Shown one piece after another: positions 34,773 through 46,527 of a stretch of 64,000 bases of DNA. Within the stretch, counting starts at the first letter, position 1. Every line of letters starts with the position of its first letter. Origin of the DNA: Theropithecus gelada. Its lineage: Eukaryota; Chordata; Mammalia; Primates; Cercopithecidae. The notes beneath the pieces are model-generated. The model searched no databases. It had not been told where the DNA came from and saw only the letters and a program-made list of their open reading frames with translations. A program made the position numbers and the translations under genes. The stretch lies in NCBI RefSeq assembly GCF_003255815.1, contig NC_037689.1, positions 141,516,266 to 141,580,265 on the forward strand, read 5' to 3'.

Positions 34773-36616
34773 TTTCAGGAGGTTCTCAAAGGACTATCTG
34801 GTCTCAGGTCCTGTTTCTGCAGCTTCCTCCTGATATCAGGGGCTGCTTGAGTAATAAACTTATCCTTTCGGATTAGTTGTCCCTCAGCCAAATCAGTCGA
34901 TAGAGAAGTGTGCTTTACCAAGGTTTTCCTTAACCTTTCCAGGAAGGCAGTGGGATGGATAGCTTGGTATAACCGAGAGGCTTAGTTCTAGTCCTGCATA
35001 AGCCCCCCACCTATGTACACCTGAAAGTGTCTCTTCTTTCCTTCTTCCATCTTGTCATTGGGTTCCCATTTATGGTCATCTAATGGTACTGCTTCTTTTC
35101 CAGTTGGATAACGTTTGACCCGTTCCCTGACACTACATGTGATACAAAGCTCATCCCCAAATCTCTCTACCACTTGCAGATTGGCCTGCTTCTCAGTGTT
35201 AGTCAAGATTTGATTCAAAAGTAACGTAACATCTTTCCAGAAGAGTTCGAATACTTCGGTTAAATTCTAGAAATCCTCTATATATCTGTCAGGGTCATCT
35301 GAAAACTTGCCAAGATCCCCCTTCATTTGCCTTAATTCCTGTAGAGAGAAGGGGACCTGGACTTTACTGGGGCCAAACTTACCAAGCATCCGTAGGAGAC
35401 GCAAGAGTGGGACTGGGAATTGTCTAGAGGATTGCTAGGAAGGGGCAAGCGAGAGAAAGAAACTGGATAGGGATGACAGAGTGGACCCTGAGGAGCAGGG
35501 CTGGAGGAAGCTGGCTCCATTGCTGGATGTGCCTCTAGGGTTTACTTCTTTAGTTCCCTAGGATTGCCTCTGGCAGCCTTTCCTGAGATGGGAAACAGGA
35601 GGTCCGGATAAATCTTACACTGTCAGCAAAGGTCTGGATTACCCTGCATGGTAAGGAAAGCCTACATATATGGGGCCTTGGACCATTTGCCCTCATGTTT
35701 ACAGAAAAGGTCCAACTGTAGGATGGTATCAAAATGAATAGTTCCTTCCTGAGGCCAAGACAGTCCTTCCTGCAGATCATAATTTGGTCAAACTTTTGTG
35801 CAAAATGCTGCGAGGCGTTTTTCTTCCAGAGTCTGAGGGACAAAGCAGTCCTGTGATTCAGGAAACACTCCAGAGGATTATAGACTGAGGATGGTGAAGA
35901 TAAGATGACTGATTGCCCATTTTGAAAGAGAGAAAAACAGGCATCCCTCCTATCCCTTCCCTCTTTTACGGAAAACTCAGGCTGTGAGGGAGTCCCCCTT
36001 TTCTCTTCTGCCTTTTTATCCTTGGGTCTCGGTGATCTTAGATGGTTGCCACCCACGGGCGTCACTGTGGCCTGCACTGGTGAAGCAGGGAGGGCCTAGA
36101 GAATAGGAATTATCCACACTCACCTTTGCCTCTATTCTCCCTATTGTTGGCAACCTTTGGGTTCCCTAGGCCTTATCTATATATGACATGGAACATGGCC
36201 TCCTTCCATGAAGCAGGTGCTTAATCAACAGGAATTAGTCTTGCCCATTTACTCTGTGTCTGTTGCCTGGCTTTGGATCCCTCAGATCTGGTTTTCCTTT
36301 CTAGGGCTTCAACCAAAGTTTGTAATTGAGTTTGGGACAAAAAGGTGTCTCGGGGGGTACATGAATTTATTTAGATTAAGTCCCAGACAGACTTTGCCAA
36401 ATTTGCAGTTATTAGCCAGTGGGATGGCTCCTCTGTTGCTTTCCTATCATAAGCAGAGTGCAGAGGTAGGAAGAGAAACCTCTCATATAGAAAAGGAAAA
36501 AGAAAAAAAAAATCAGTTAAGGTGGAGAAGAACCTCTTGCTCTATGCAAATGGATTCCTTAAATCACTGTATCCTTCCTCTGGCTCGGACAAAGCTGGAC
36601 TTCTTGCCCGGGGAGG
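34773..36616 (-). pseudogene. ERV gag remnant (capsid and matrix side), frameshifted
   Basis: Minus-strand sequence upstream of the nucleocapsid. Short frames persist (for example 34988-35218 and 35550-36077) but no single frame covers the region. The segment around 34988-35218 ('MNQILTNTEKQANLQVVERF') sits where the C-terminal part of capsid would be. The matrix end near 36100-36600 is too decayed to define, and no myristoylation start can be assigned. Confidence 0.65.
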
Positions 36617-36630
36617 AAAGACTTTATGGG

Positions 36631-36907
36631 CCCGGCGCGGTGGCTCAAGCCTGTAATCCCAGCACTTTGGGAGGCCGAGATGGGCGGATCACGAGGTCAG
36701 GAGATCGAGACCATCCTGGCTAACACGGTGAAACCCCGTCTCTACTAAGAAATACAAAAAATAGCCGGGCGAGGTGGCAGCGCCTGTAGTCCCAGCTACT
36801 CGGGAGGCTGAGGCCGGAGAATGGCGTGAACCCGGGAGGCGGAGCTTGCAGTGAGCTGAGATCCGGCCACTGCACTCCAGCCTGGGCGACAGCGCGAGAC
36901 TCCGTCT

Positions 36908-36943
<36 letters not shown>
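36631..36943 (+). mobile_element. AluY, Old World monkey-type (AluYR-like), young
   Basis: Plus-strand Alu, little diverged. It carries 'gctgagatccggccactgca' in the right monomer, a cercopithecid-type change, and a long A tail. A perfect 14-bp target-site duplication, aaagactttatggg, lies at 36617-36630 and 36944-36957. Confidence 0.95.
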
Positions 36944-36948
<5 letters not shown>

Positions 36949-36957
36949 CTTTATGGG

Positions 36958-38829
36958 CACATGGCAGGAGGGCATGGCAAGTGGGAAATGCTGGCCAACC
37001 AGCCCCGTGAGGCCCCTGGCCCCTGAGACTGCCCTGGGGCCTGGGCAGCAGCCACAGTTCTCTCCCACACTGCATGACCATTGCAAACATACACCTCGCC
37101 CCACATTCGCAGACACAGGTGCATGCTGTGGATATGCCCGAGCGCCCCATCCAGGAGGGAAGGGGGTGAGGAGGGGAGCCACCAAGGACCCTGAGTGCCA
37201 GTGGATCTTTGGGTAGAGGTGGGGATAGCACCTCTATGAATGAATGGTTATCACATTGTTCTAAACTGCATATCTGGTGGAGAGGCCAAACACTCATTTT
37301 ACCCAGTAACATTTCTGCAGTTTGTAACAAGACCCTTATCAATAATATTCAAAATGATGTTATAACATAGCAATTTAATAGCTGGAAAGTTATAATTAAA
37401 AATTCAAGTGTAGAGCAGCAAACAAAATTTAATCAGGAAATTTGTTACCGACTTCAAATGATTTGAAATAAAATAATTTTCCTTTTGTCCATTCAATTCT
37501 ACTTAGAATATATAAATTTAGACAAAATATAGAAACGACTCTGTGAATATACACACACAAAATAAATTTTCCACTTCTTTATTCCACAAAAGCAGTCTGT
37601 TACTTAGAGTTTAAAAACAGCAAATTTATCTTCCAAATTTATTATGTAATACTAGTATCCTTGTGCAAGATGCAACTATGAACAAAACTGATTGTACCTC
37701 TGTTTTAGTGCTTCAGTGTTTTAAAAGTACTTCAAAACGACAAAAAATAAAGTATCTCACAGCCAACCAATGCCTCACAGAGAAAAAGACAGTAGAAAAG
37801 TTACATAAAATATAAATAATATAAATAACTTATTCTTAAAAGCATTAGGGAACTCATAAAGAAACAAGACCAGAGTGTTCAAGATTCTGGGAAAGAGAAG
37901 AAACACTGAGAGTCTTGAATAGATACTTTTACCCCAGGAGTCCATTTTGTCATAAATGGACTGAGAGCTCAAAATCCAGTCTTTGCTCAGGCAGAATTGT
38001 TGCTGAAAGACAGAGGTATAAGCAAAGTGTTTGTCAGTTTCAACAAACTAGAGAGAAAATTGAAAGCTTTAAGGCCCAAAATGTTCAACATATTAAATAG
38101 CAGAAAACTGGGCATTGCATGTGTATTGTTTTATTTTCAAAAAGTTTGCCAAATTCTGAAGCTACAAGTAGCCAGGTGCTAAAAAGCTAAGCTGATATTC
38201 TCTGTAAAGTGGTGTAAAGTTTTATGCAATTTATTTTTGCTCAGGAGATGAAAAAGAAAGCTGAGGACCAGCCAGTGAAGGGAACTCAGTTATGATACCA
38301 GGCTGTCAGTTGTAAGGTCTAGACTCAGTCACACTGTAGTTGAAAGTATGTACCCTGGGATCAGTGTCAAAGCAGAAGTCTACCAAGTTTTACAAAAAGT
38401 GCAATGAAGCTCCCATTGAAATCAGTCTCTCTGTTAAGGTTAAAGTGAACAGTCCTCATTCTCTCTGCTTGGCAGAGGAAATTCGAAACTATGTGTGCAG
38501 GAAAATATTATCACATAGAGTGTCTAACTTCTTTTATAACTAATGCCTTGCCTTCATCAAAAACTTCCTCCTACCAAAAGACAGAACCCTATAACCAAAA
38601 GGAAGATTTAAAAATAGCATAATAACAGAGCTGAGGTATTCCCGATAGTATAGTTGGAAACTAAATGATGGCAGATAAGAGAAAAAGGTGAATGATTTCA
38701 TTAGAATATTAGAATTTTGTATTTTAACTAGAAATTTTGAAAAAACAAAATAAATGAAATTATAAACTTGGTAGATGGATTTTACTGCAGGTTAGGCATA
38801 GCATAAAAACATATTGGGGTAGTGCCCGA
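36958..38829. other. Unassigned sequence; first 280 bp GC-richer
   Basis: 36958-37240 is noticeably richer in G and C than its surroundings and may be part of the ERV 5' side, but I find no LTR hallmark in it. From 37250 on it is AT-rich with no recognised repeat or gene. Confidence 0.4.
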
Positions 38830-39095
38830 ATGCTCAAACCTATGAATTAGATTTCATCAAAGTCTAAAGATTCTTTTAAGAGGAAGAAAACCAAGGTACA
38901 GACAAGGAGAAAATATTTGTATACCACGTATCTAACAAAGGATTTATATCCAGAATATGTAGAGTAGTCTTAAAAGCCAACTGTAAAAAATTAATAATAA
39001 TCTAACTGGAAAATGGTCAAAAGGTATGAACAGACATTTCACTGCAAAATGATCTACAGATGGTGAATAAGCACATGAAAAGATGTTCAACCACT
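38830..39095 (+). mobile_element. Old L1 ORF2 fragment
   Basis: Plus-strand L1 sequence near the ORF2 C-terminal region: 'gacaaggagaaaatatttgt', 'ctaacaaaggatttatatcc', 'gaataagcacatgaaaagat'. Confidence 0.8.
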
Positions 39096-39153
39096 TGTCT
39101 TAGGATTCTCCAGAGAAAAAGGGGCAAGAGAAGATCTATCTATCTGCTATCTA

Positions 39154-39207
<54 letters not shown>

Positions 39208-39740
39208 ATCTATCTATGTCTAGCTATATAAGATTTGTTATAAGGAACTGACTCACACCATCACGACGGTTGAGAAGCCCTATGTTCTGCTGTCTGCAAC
39301 CCGGGGGACCAACAAAGAGAGTGGTGTAGTTTCAGTCCAAGCCCAAAGGCCTGGGCATCAGGGGAGTTGATGTGAAATGACAAAGTCCAAGTATGAAGGT
39401 CCAGTGACCAGAGGAACCACTGTGTGAGTTCCGTTCCAAATGCAAAGGTCCAAGAACCAGAGTACTTATGTTCACAGGCGGCAGAAGACGAATGTCCCAG
39501 CTGAAACATAGAGAGTGAATTCACCCTTTCTCTGCCTTTTCATTTTATTCAGGTCCTCAACAGATTAGATGATGCCCATTTACATTGAGCAGGTTCATCA
39601 ACTTTACTCAGTTCACCAATACATATACTAATTTATTTCAGAAACATCCTCATGGAAACACCCACAATAGTGATTCACTAGTTATCTGAGCATCCCTTAG
39701 CACAGTCAGGTCGACACATTAAATGAACCATAACTAGAAG
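39096..39740. repeat. Old interspersed repeat with a TCTA/TCTG microsatellite
   Basis: The sequence 'taggattctccagagaaa', then a tetranucleotide tract, then 'tgttataaggaactgactca' and 'gtcaggtcgacacattaaat' follows a dispersed mammalian repeat I recognise but cannot name securely. Non-coding. Confidence 0.5.
39137..39210. repeat. (TCTA)n/(TCTG)n microsatellite
   Basis: About 74 bp of TCTA and TCTG tetranucleotides with a short interruption near 39147. Confidence 0.93.
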
Positions 39741-40800
39741 ACCCCTTGTTAACTGGGCACATGTACACATCTCCTTAAACCATACTTAATCTCCAAATTA
39801 AGACAGGAAAATGGTCATAATTCCTCCTGACATGATGCAACTGTTCTGCATACAACAAAAAAATGCATTGACCTCCCCACAAGAGAAAGTAAAGTCCTTG
39901 AGTGATGTTTACTCCTCTCCTGACATCCCATAACTTAAATACTACGATGTAACATTAACAATACTTAAATACTAATATAAAGTCAATGTTTTATTTTAAA
40001 TTATAATAGAATAATAGAGAAAATAAATCAATGGCATTTGCTTTACATATATATACACACACATATTTGTGTATACACGCAACTGTATTCATGACAAAAT
40101 AAGAAGGGAATACTCATGATGATGACAGTCCTCCTTTGGAAACTGGTCACACCATCAAGGCTGGTATTTCTAACTAACTTCCTCTACAACTCATTCTGTA
40201 TTCCATTTGCCTTCAGCAAGCATCTTAGCTGGTTGTCATTTTTTACCTGCCAGGGTAACCAAACCTTAATTCCAGAGGGGCCTAGGCCAATCATAGTCCT
40301 GCCTAAATTGGGCTGTTTTCGATTTTCACTGATCTTAATTACAGTGCACAGTCATAATAAGAGAATCCGTACAAGATTTCTAGTATTCTATACATATTCT
40401 TCCTCCCTACCATTGTAGAGTCACCATCCAAATTCTTCTTGGTAGTTGGGATCATTCATCCCAGCCAACAAAGTAATTCCGTTCTTAGCCTATTGACTGA
40501 GGCAGGAGGAGCCCAAAATTGCTGGGTGTCAGTCTTAACTTCCAGTTTGATAGAATCATTGTTGTGTCTTTCTGGAAACTTCCCTCCCTCTGGAACTAAG
40601 ACCTCTAGGCTAGCAGAGCATAAAGTCACAGGAACAGGAAACAAAAATTTTTGCTTGTGGGTTGCTAGAGGTAATAATGAATGGTATCACCACTCCAATT
40701 TCCATCTGGACCCCTGAATCCTGGTAATTAGAGAAACAGCACTATACATTGAACCCTGATTAAACTGAATCGCATTCAATTCCATTGAAGGGGAAGCCTC
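39741..40800. other. Unassigned, possibly continuation of the old repeat
   Basis: No open frame with recognisable features. Parts (about 40430-40790) look repeat-derived by memory, but I cannot assign a family. Confidence 0.35.
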
Positions 40801-41033
40801 CCAGTGACCTGCTATAGCAAAAATACCATAGACTGGATAGTTTAAACAACAAAAATAGATTTCTCATGGTTCTGGAGGTTGGGAAGTCTGAGATAAGATT
40901 GCCAGTATCACTGGATTTTTGTTATGGGCTTCTTCCTAGCATGAAGAAGGATGTCTTTTTACTGTGTCCTCACATGTTGAAAAGCAAACACCAATAAAAG
41001 AAGCTGTGGTTTATCTTCTTATAAGGGCAATTC

Positions 41034-41038
41034 TCATT
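41034..41038. repeat. 5-bp target-site duplication (left) of inner LTR
   Basis: tcatt at 41034-41038 and again at 41441-41445. Confidence 0.8.
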
Positions 41039-41440
41039 TGTCTTGGTCCATTTGAGCTGCTACAACAAAATATCTTAGAATGAGTAACGTATAAACAACA
41101 GAAGTTTGTATCCCACAGTTTTGGAGTCTGCGAAGTCCAAGATGAAGGCACTGGCAAGTTTTGTGTCTGGCAAAGGCCCATTCCTCATAGATGGTACACC
41201 CTTGCTATGTCCTCACATGTTAGAAGGGATGAATGCTATGTCCTCACATGCTGGAAGGCATGGAAGGAACTAGAATGCTCCCTTAAACTTATTTTATAAG
41301 AGCACTAATTCCACTTATGGGGATAGAGTCCCCATGACTTAATTACTTTCCCTTAATTACTTTCCCTCCCCTATTATCACATTGGGAATTATGTTCCAAC
41401 ATACAAATTTAGGGAGGATACCAACATTCAGACCATAGCA
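41039..41440 (-). mobile_element. Inner MLT1-like solo LTR nested in an LTR
   Basis: 402 bp bounded by tg...ca ('tgtcttggtccatttgagct' to 'cagaccatagca') with tcatt on both sides. It contains the same landmarks as the outer LTR in the same antisense order ('ggagtctgcgaagtccaaga', 'tgctatgtcctcacatgtta', 'taagagcactaattcca'). No internal region. Confidence 0.88.
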
Positions 41441-41573
41441 TCATTCGTAGGGGATCCACATTCATTACCTAATTAGCTACCTAAGACCCTACCTCCTAAT
41501 ACCATCACATTGGGTATTAGGATTTCCGCATGTGAAGTTTGGAAGTACACCAAAGTTCAGTCATAATACATGG

Positions 41574-43278
41574 TGTCAAAAGTTGTAATTGTAAGAAGTG
41601 AGTGTCTGGGAAGAAATATAAGGGTGATTCTAGGCACTAGTAATTTTGTTTTATGACCTTGTTTATGTTCTGGTTACATACATACACTCACTTTAAGAAA
41701 GTTATTCTAGCTTTACACTTATGAATCTTGTACTTTTCTGAATAGATACTGTAGTTCAATAAAAATATACTTCAAACAATGTATTTCTAAGGAAAGGAAT
41801 TCTGAAATATAACATAACCATTTTTGACATACTAAAATATATACTCCATGAAGCATTACATTAACTGCAGTATAGACACACAGACACACACACACACACA
41901 TATACATACATATATATGTATTTCCATGGGTAGATATAAACTGACATAATCAATGATTGAGTCATATGTACTTAGACATGATTTCAAATGTCTTCCTTTC
42001 TCAATCAGATCCAGAGGCTAGAAAACCTAAGCAAAGATGGTAGCTATATTGTCTGCAATGGTGCTAATGAATAATCAGTTCTATGAAAATGACAAACTAT
42101 CAAAGAGGTCAGATTTATCAACATAATAAATGAACTTTAAGAAATTAAAAATGATCCCTACTACTTAGATCCTTGATCTACCTGTTTAATATCTTGAACA
42201 AACTTATCTATTACCAGGGATTGGAACAAAGGAGATGATAACCAAATAGAGAAGAATTAATTCCATTTGCAGACAACCTCTTCACTGTTGGAAATTGCAG
42301 ATAAATGTAAAGTACAAAATTGGTGGTTCATCAGAGAGTAAATGTTCCAAACATTAACTTTCTAATAAGGTCGTGATAAATCTTGATTAAAGACATGTCA
42401 AACCAGTTGCTTATTATTTAAAAGAAAAGAAATCTAGAAAGAAATATGTATCCATTAACATTGAAATTAGAAAATTCAATATATTCATAAAACCCAGGCA
42501 ATTAAATACTTAAAGTTGCTTTTCATAATAAAAATTGAAAATGTCAATTCTATAATAAAGAGAAACCTTATTTCTCTCTGGTAAAAACTTTGGCTTCAGA
42601 TAGCCACTGTTAATTTTCAAAAGATGAAAAAAAAACTTACAGAAATGGAATGTATTATGTATCCAAATGATGTAAATGACAAATCTATTCTGTGAAATTC
42701 AAGAAGAAACCAAAATTATGCATGCAAATACCCACACACTCACACTCACACATACATCCTTACATACATTAATTATCTCATTAATACAGTAGTAAAGCTA
42801 ATCTGAATAATAATGACAAGTTTCCATGATTATAATAGAGAAAAGGGGGGCTAATGAAATCAGATTTTAAGATAGTCATGTACCTTTCTGTGACAGGAAG
42901 CAGGTTGAATTCTAAGGGCTAGTAGGGAGAAGAAGAATTAAGAGAAGCCATACTCTTTTCTTGGGTATAAAACCAAGATCCCTATGAGATAAACAGACAC
43001 ACACATGGATGTGTCTATGCATACACAGACACACACACACACAAACACACTTTGTACATCACACATTACACATATGTTACGTGGAATTAGAGTTTGTCTC
43101 AAATGAAACTTTCGTGACCTGTTGAAGCTTTCAAAACCTTTCAGTAGATAAATTACCCTAATTTGAAGGGTCTGCTTCCACAGCAGTGGGGTCTCTGATT
43201 CTCTACTCATAATATCTACATCCATTAGATGGAAAACTCCTTTTGAATGAGGGAATGATTCAACATATTTATATCAGT
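41574..43278. other. Unassigned AT-rich sequence with CA-type microsatellites
   Basis: CA/TA-rich tracts at about 41877-41920 and 42990-43050, and a CACT-rich stretch at 42728-42760. Nothing else recognised. Confidence 0.5.
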
Positions 43279-43642
43279 TGCTATGGCCTGAATGTTTGCA
43301 TCTCAACAAAAAACTGTATGTTGAAATTTAATACCCAATGTCAGGGCATTTGGTTGTGGGGTCTTTTAGAGACATTTACATTGAGAGTAGAGTCTTCATG
43401 AATGGGATCAGTGCCCTTATAAAAGAAGCTCGAGAGATATTCACCTGCCCCTTCTGTCATGTGGGTACACAACAAAAAATGCTGTCTATGAAGCAGGAAA
43501 TGACCAGCACCAGGCACTAAGTCTGCTGGCACCTTCATCTTGAACTTTCTAGTTTTCTAAAACTGTGAGAAACAAATTCCTCCTGTTTGTAAAATAGCTT
43601 GTCGTTGGTAGTTTGTTATAGAAGCCTGAATGGACTGACACA
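43279..43642 (+). mobile_element. Solo LTR, MLT1-like (ERVL-MaLR)
   Basis: 364 bp from 'tgctatggcctgaatgtttg' to 'cctgaatggactgacaca'. It contains 'atgaatgggatcagtgccct' followed by 'tataaaagaagctcgag' (TATA-like) and 'aaactgtgagaaacaaattc'. This is the sense orientation of the family found in antisense at 41039. Confidence 0.9.
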
Positions 43643-44253
43643 CCAAAGCATTAGTAAAGATATCATCAAAGTAATACATACGTTAAGAGCTAGAGTGTTT
43701 AGAATGACTCTAGGACATGAAAATGATAATTGGACAGAATTGACCTAAATGCATCAGCACACCACAAAGAATCTCCCCAGGAGAATTTAATATCTGAATA
43801 ATTGCTGACACCACTGAGTTCACTAAATTTTTTAGTATCTATTATGTACTAAGCACTGATCAGGGCTACAAAGATAGATCAAAGATAGATAATACATAAT
43901 ATCTCTTACCCTCACATTTTTCTAGTCTATTAAGGAAGATACATGCAAACAATCTTAATCCAGATAATATTGGGATTGTGTCGGCAATATATATGTGCAC
44001 AATATGATCGTGTGCCTCCAAAAGTAAGCGTAATGAGAGATACCCATTAGATTTTGCAATTAGATGGTCAGTGGTGATCTCAGCATAATAACTTCCTGCC
44101 ATAATGGGATAAGAGTCACATTATAATGAGTTGAGAAAAGCAAGAACAATCAGAAAATCATGATAAAAAGTTCTGATTATGGACAAGAGCAAGAGCTGAA
44201 CAGGATGAAGAGTTAAGAGGAGAAATGTGTGTACATGTGTGTTAAAATGAGTG
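43643..44253. other. Unassigned sequence
   Basis: A segment at about 43820-44100 could be a decayed old repeat ('attatgtactaagcactgat', 'tcagtggtgatctcagcata'), unassigned. Confidence 0.4.
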
Positions 44254-44453
44254 CCGTCTATACTAAAATACAAAAAATTAGCTGGGCATTGTAGCGTGCG
44301 CCTGTATTCCCAGATACTCAGGAGGCTGAAGCAGGAGAATTGTTTGAACCCAGGAGGCAGAAGTTTCAGTGAGTCGATATCACACCACTGCACTCCAGCC
44401 TTGGGGACAGAGCCAGGCTCCATCTCCCCTCCTCCATCACCCCCCCAAAAAAA
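44254..44453 (+). mobile_element. 5'-truncated Alu
   Basis: Starts in the middle linker ('ctatactaaaatacaaaa') and continues through the right monomer to 'ccatctcccctcctccatca'. The left monomer is missing. Confidence 0.88.
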
Positions 44454-45430
44454 GTGCTCTTCTGAAGAGTGTGCAAAAATATGGCATTCTTTAATGATTT
44501 GTCTTTAAATGAAAAAGGCAGAAAGCAAACATATATGCACTGTATGACTGTGTATATGAAAATACACACATAGTAGCAGAAAATAGTTTTTTTAAAAAAA
44601 TAGGATTGGTGATAAACTTGAATTTTCTATATTGGGCACATTTCGTATTCTTGGACTATAATACTGTTACAAAATTGTATTAAAACATGAGGATTTAGAG
44701 CAACAGGAGCTCTCAATCATCGTTGGTGGGAATCCAAGATGGTATAGCCACTTTGGAAGACAGTTTGTCAGTTACTTACAAAACTAAACATAGTGTTACC
44801 ACACAATTCAATAATCACACTTCTTGATATTTCCACAGAGGAGTGGAAAACATTTGTCCACACGAAAACCTGAAAGCCTAAGGGAAATGCAGAGATAATG
44901 GTAAAAGGGTACACAATTTCAGGTATAAGATGAAGTTCTGAGGATGTAATTTATAGCATGGTGACTAGAGTTGATAATATTATATTGTACACTTGAAATT
45001 TGCTAAGGGAGAGTAGATCTTAAGTTTCCTCACCTTCTTATACACACACACACACACACACACACGCAAAGCATACCTATGCGTGGTTATGGAAGTGTTG
45101 ATTAATTTGATTGTAGTGATCATGACACAATGTATATGTATATCATATCATCACATACAACTTGAATACGTATAATTTTCATTTGTCAATTAATATCTCA
45201 ATAAAGCTGGGAAATAACTGCACAGAAATTTTTAAAACAGCTTTATTTATACTTGTAAAACTTGGAAACAACCAACGTGTCCTTCAATAAGTGAATAAAC
45301 TGTGGTGCATTCATACAGTAGAATGCTTTAGTGATAAAAAGGGATGTGCTATCAAGCCATGAAAAAATATGGACCAATCTTAAATTCATATTGCTAAGTG
45401 AAAGAAGCCAATCTGAAAGTGCTACTGACA
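44454..45430 (+). mobile_element. Old L1 fragments (ORF2 C-terminal and 3' UTR), rearranged
   Basis: 44700-44880 resembles ORF2 C-terminal sequence ('catcgttggtgggaatccaa'). 44890-45200 resembles an L1M 3' UTR ('gcatggtgactagagttgat'). 45235-45420 returns to ORF2 C-terminal sequence ('aaacaaccaacgtgtccttc'). The order implies one fragment nested in another. A (CA)n tract lies at 45043-45065. 44454-44690 is unassigned. Confidence 0.65.
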
Positions 45431-45636
45431 GTTGAGGTGGAAGCCAATCTTCCTAACACAGCTCTGGAATACCAGACAGTCAGAACTGGAAGATGTGGGG
45501 GTGAGAGTACCAACACCTAAGGTGAACAAAGGAATGGCTGCATCTGACCACACTGGCCACTTGCCATTCCAGTTTATACAGAAGCATCCCAGTGCTTACT
45601 ACCAAAAGACTGTTCCTAAATAAATAATATGTTCAT

Positions 45637-45949
45637 GACCGGGCCCAGTGGCTTACACCTGTAATCCCAGAACTTTGGGAGGCTGAGGTGGGGGAATCAC
45701 GAGGTCAGGAGTTCAAGGCCAGCCTGGCTAACATAGTGAAACTCTATCTCTACTAAAAATACAAAAATTAGCTGGACGTGTTGGCACACACCTGTAGTCC
45801 CAGCTACTCAGGAGGCTGAGGCAGGAGAATCGCTTGAACCCGGGAGGCACAGGTTGCACTGAGCTGAGATCACGCCACTGCATTCCAGCCCCGGGCGACA
45901 GTGTGAGACTCTGTCTCAAAAATAAATAAATAAATAAATAAATAATGAT
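45637..45949 (+). mobile_element. Alu
   Basis: Plus-strand Alu with a TAAA-repeat tail. A perfect 13-bp duplication, aataatatgttca, lies at 45623-45635 and 45950-45962. Confidence 0.93.
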
Positions 45950-45962
45950 AATAATATGTTCA

Positions 45963-46515
45963 GCCTGGGAAAGTTAGGCTCATTGGAAAGTTTTCAGCAC
46001 ACACGATTCTGTTTCAATTAATTACGAAGTGATAAGAAACAGAGTGAGTTGGTTATTAACCAATCCTCCCATGCACAATTAAGAAAAGTTGAGTAGGCTA
46101 CAATACTTATTCAATTACACAGAACTCTTCCCTTTCAGATAAGGAAGGCACTTATTAGGGAAAAAATCTACAACTAGGCAACTTAGGCCTTAATTTTTAC
46201 AAAATGACTAACCATCAAAGATAAACCCATATTTGAAAAAATTGTACAAAATAGAAAGATCAGAAGGATTAAATTGAATATTTTACACTAGGAGAAATAA
46301 ATACAATTCAAGGAAGAAATATGGAAGAAAAATATAATTAGACTACTCAAGTATATTTGGGATGATACCAATTTCATCAATAAAAAAAGGGCAGGATTTT
46401 ATATAAAAGCAAATATAAGAGAACAAATGAGAATGTATAGAAATTAAGCATCACCAATTAAAAGTTGGAAGTCATTAGAAAGAATAAAATATATAATCAA
46501 GAATATCTCTTGAAA
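45963..46515. other. Unassigned A-rich sequence
   Basis: May contain decayed L1-like ORF1 or ORF2 sequence (46140-46500) but I cannot support a call. Confidence 0.35.
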
Positions 46516-46527
46516 ATAGAGTTGAAA

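Larger units (their letters stand above)
32040..36616 (-). mobile_element. Degraded class I (gammaretrovirus-like) endogenous retrovirus
   Basis: Minus-strand ERV. In viral order it has gag remnants (36616 to 34407), a protease fragment (34494-34243), an RT fragment (about 34180-33600), a shortened region, a purine-rich tract (32898-32886) and a 3' LTR (32885-32040). RNase H, integrase and env are largely missing: only about 700 bases separate the RT fragment from the polypurine tract. I do not see a matching 5' LTR to the right; the gag side runs into the Alu at 36631 and unassigned DNA. Frames are broken by stops and shifts throughout, so it is not able to make virus proteins. The class I assignment rests on the RT, protease and two-knuckle nucleocapsid pattern; I cannot name the family. 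Confidence 0.88.
40801..41573 (-). mobile_element. Outer MLT1-like LTR, split by a second LTR
   Basis: Antisense MaLR LTR in two pieces: 40801-41038 ('gcaaaaataccatagactgg', 'tctcatggttctggaggttg', 'tcttataagggcaattctca') and 41441-41573 ('acctcctaataccatcacat', 'tcagtcataataca'). The pieces become collinear when 41039-41440 and one target copy are removed. Confidence 0.82.

Noticed and set aside
35550..36077. 175-codon minus-strand frame as an intact gag gene
   Set aside because: It is only a frame segment of degraded ERV gag; the flanking gag sequence is in other frames.
36689..37342. 217-codon minus-strand frame
   Set aside because: Its N-terminal part is GC-rich flank and its C-terminal part is antisense Alu with a phenylalanine run from the poly(A) tail. 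No family features.
39137..39210. TCTA/TCTG array as a CRISPR-like array
   Set aside because: It is a simple tetranucleotide microsatellite with no spacers.
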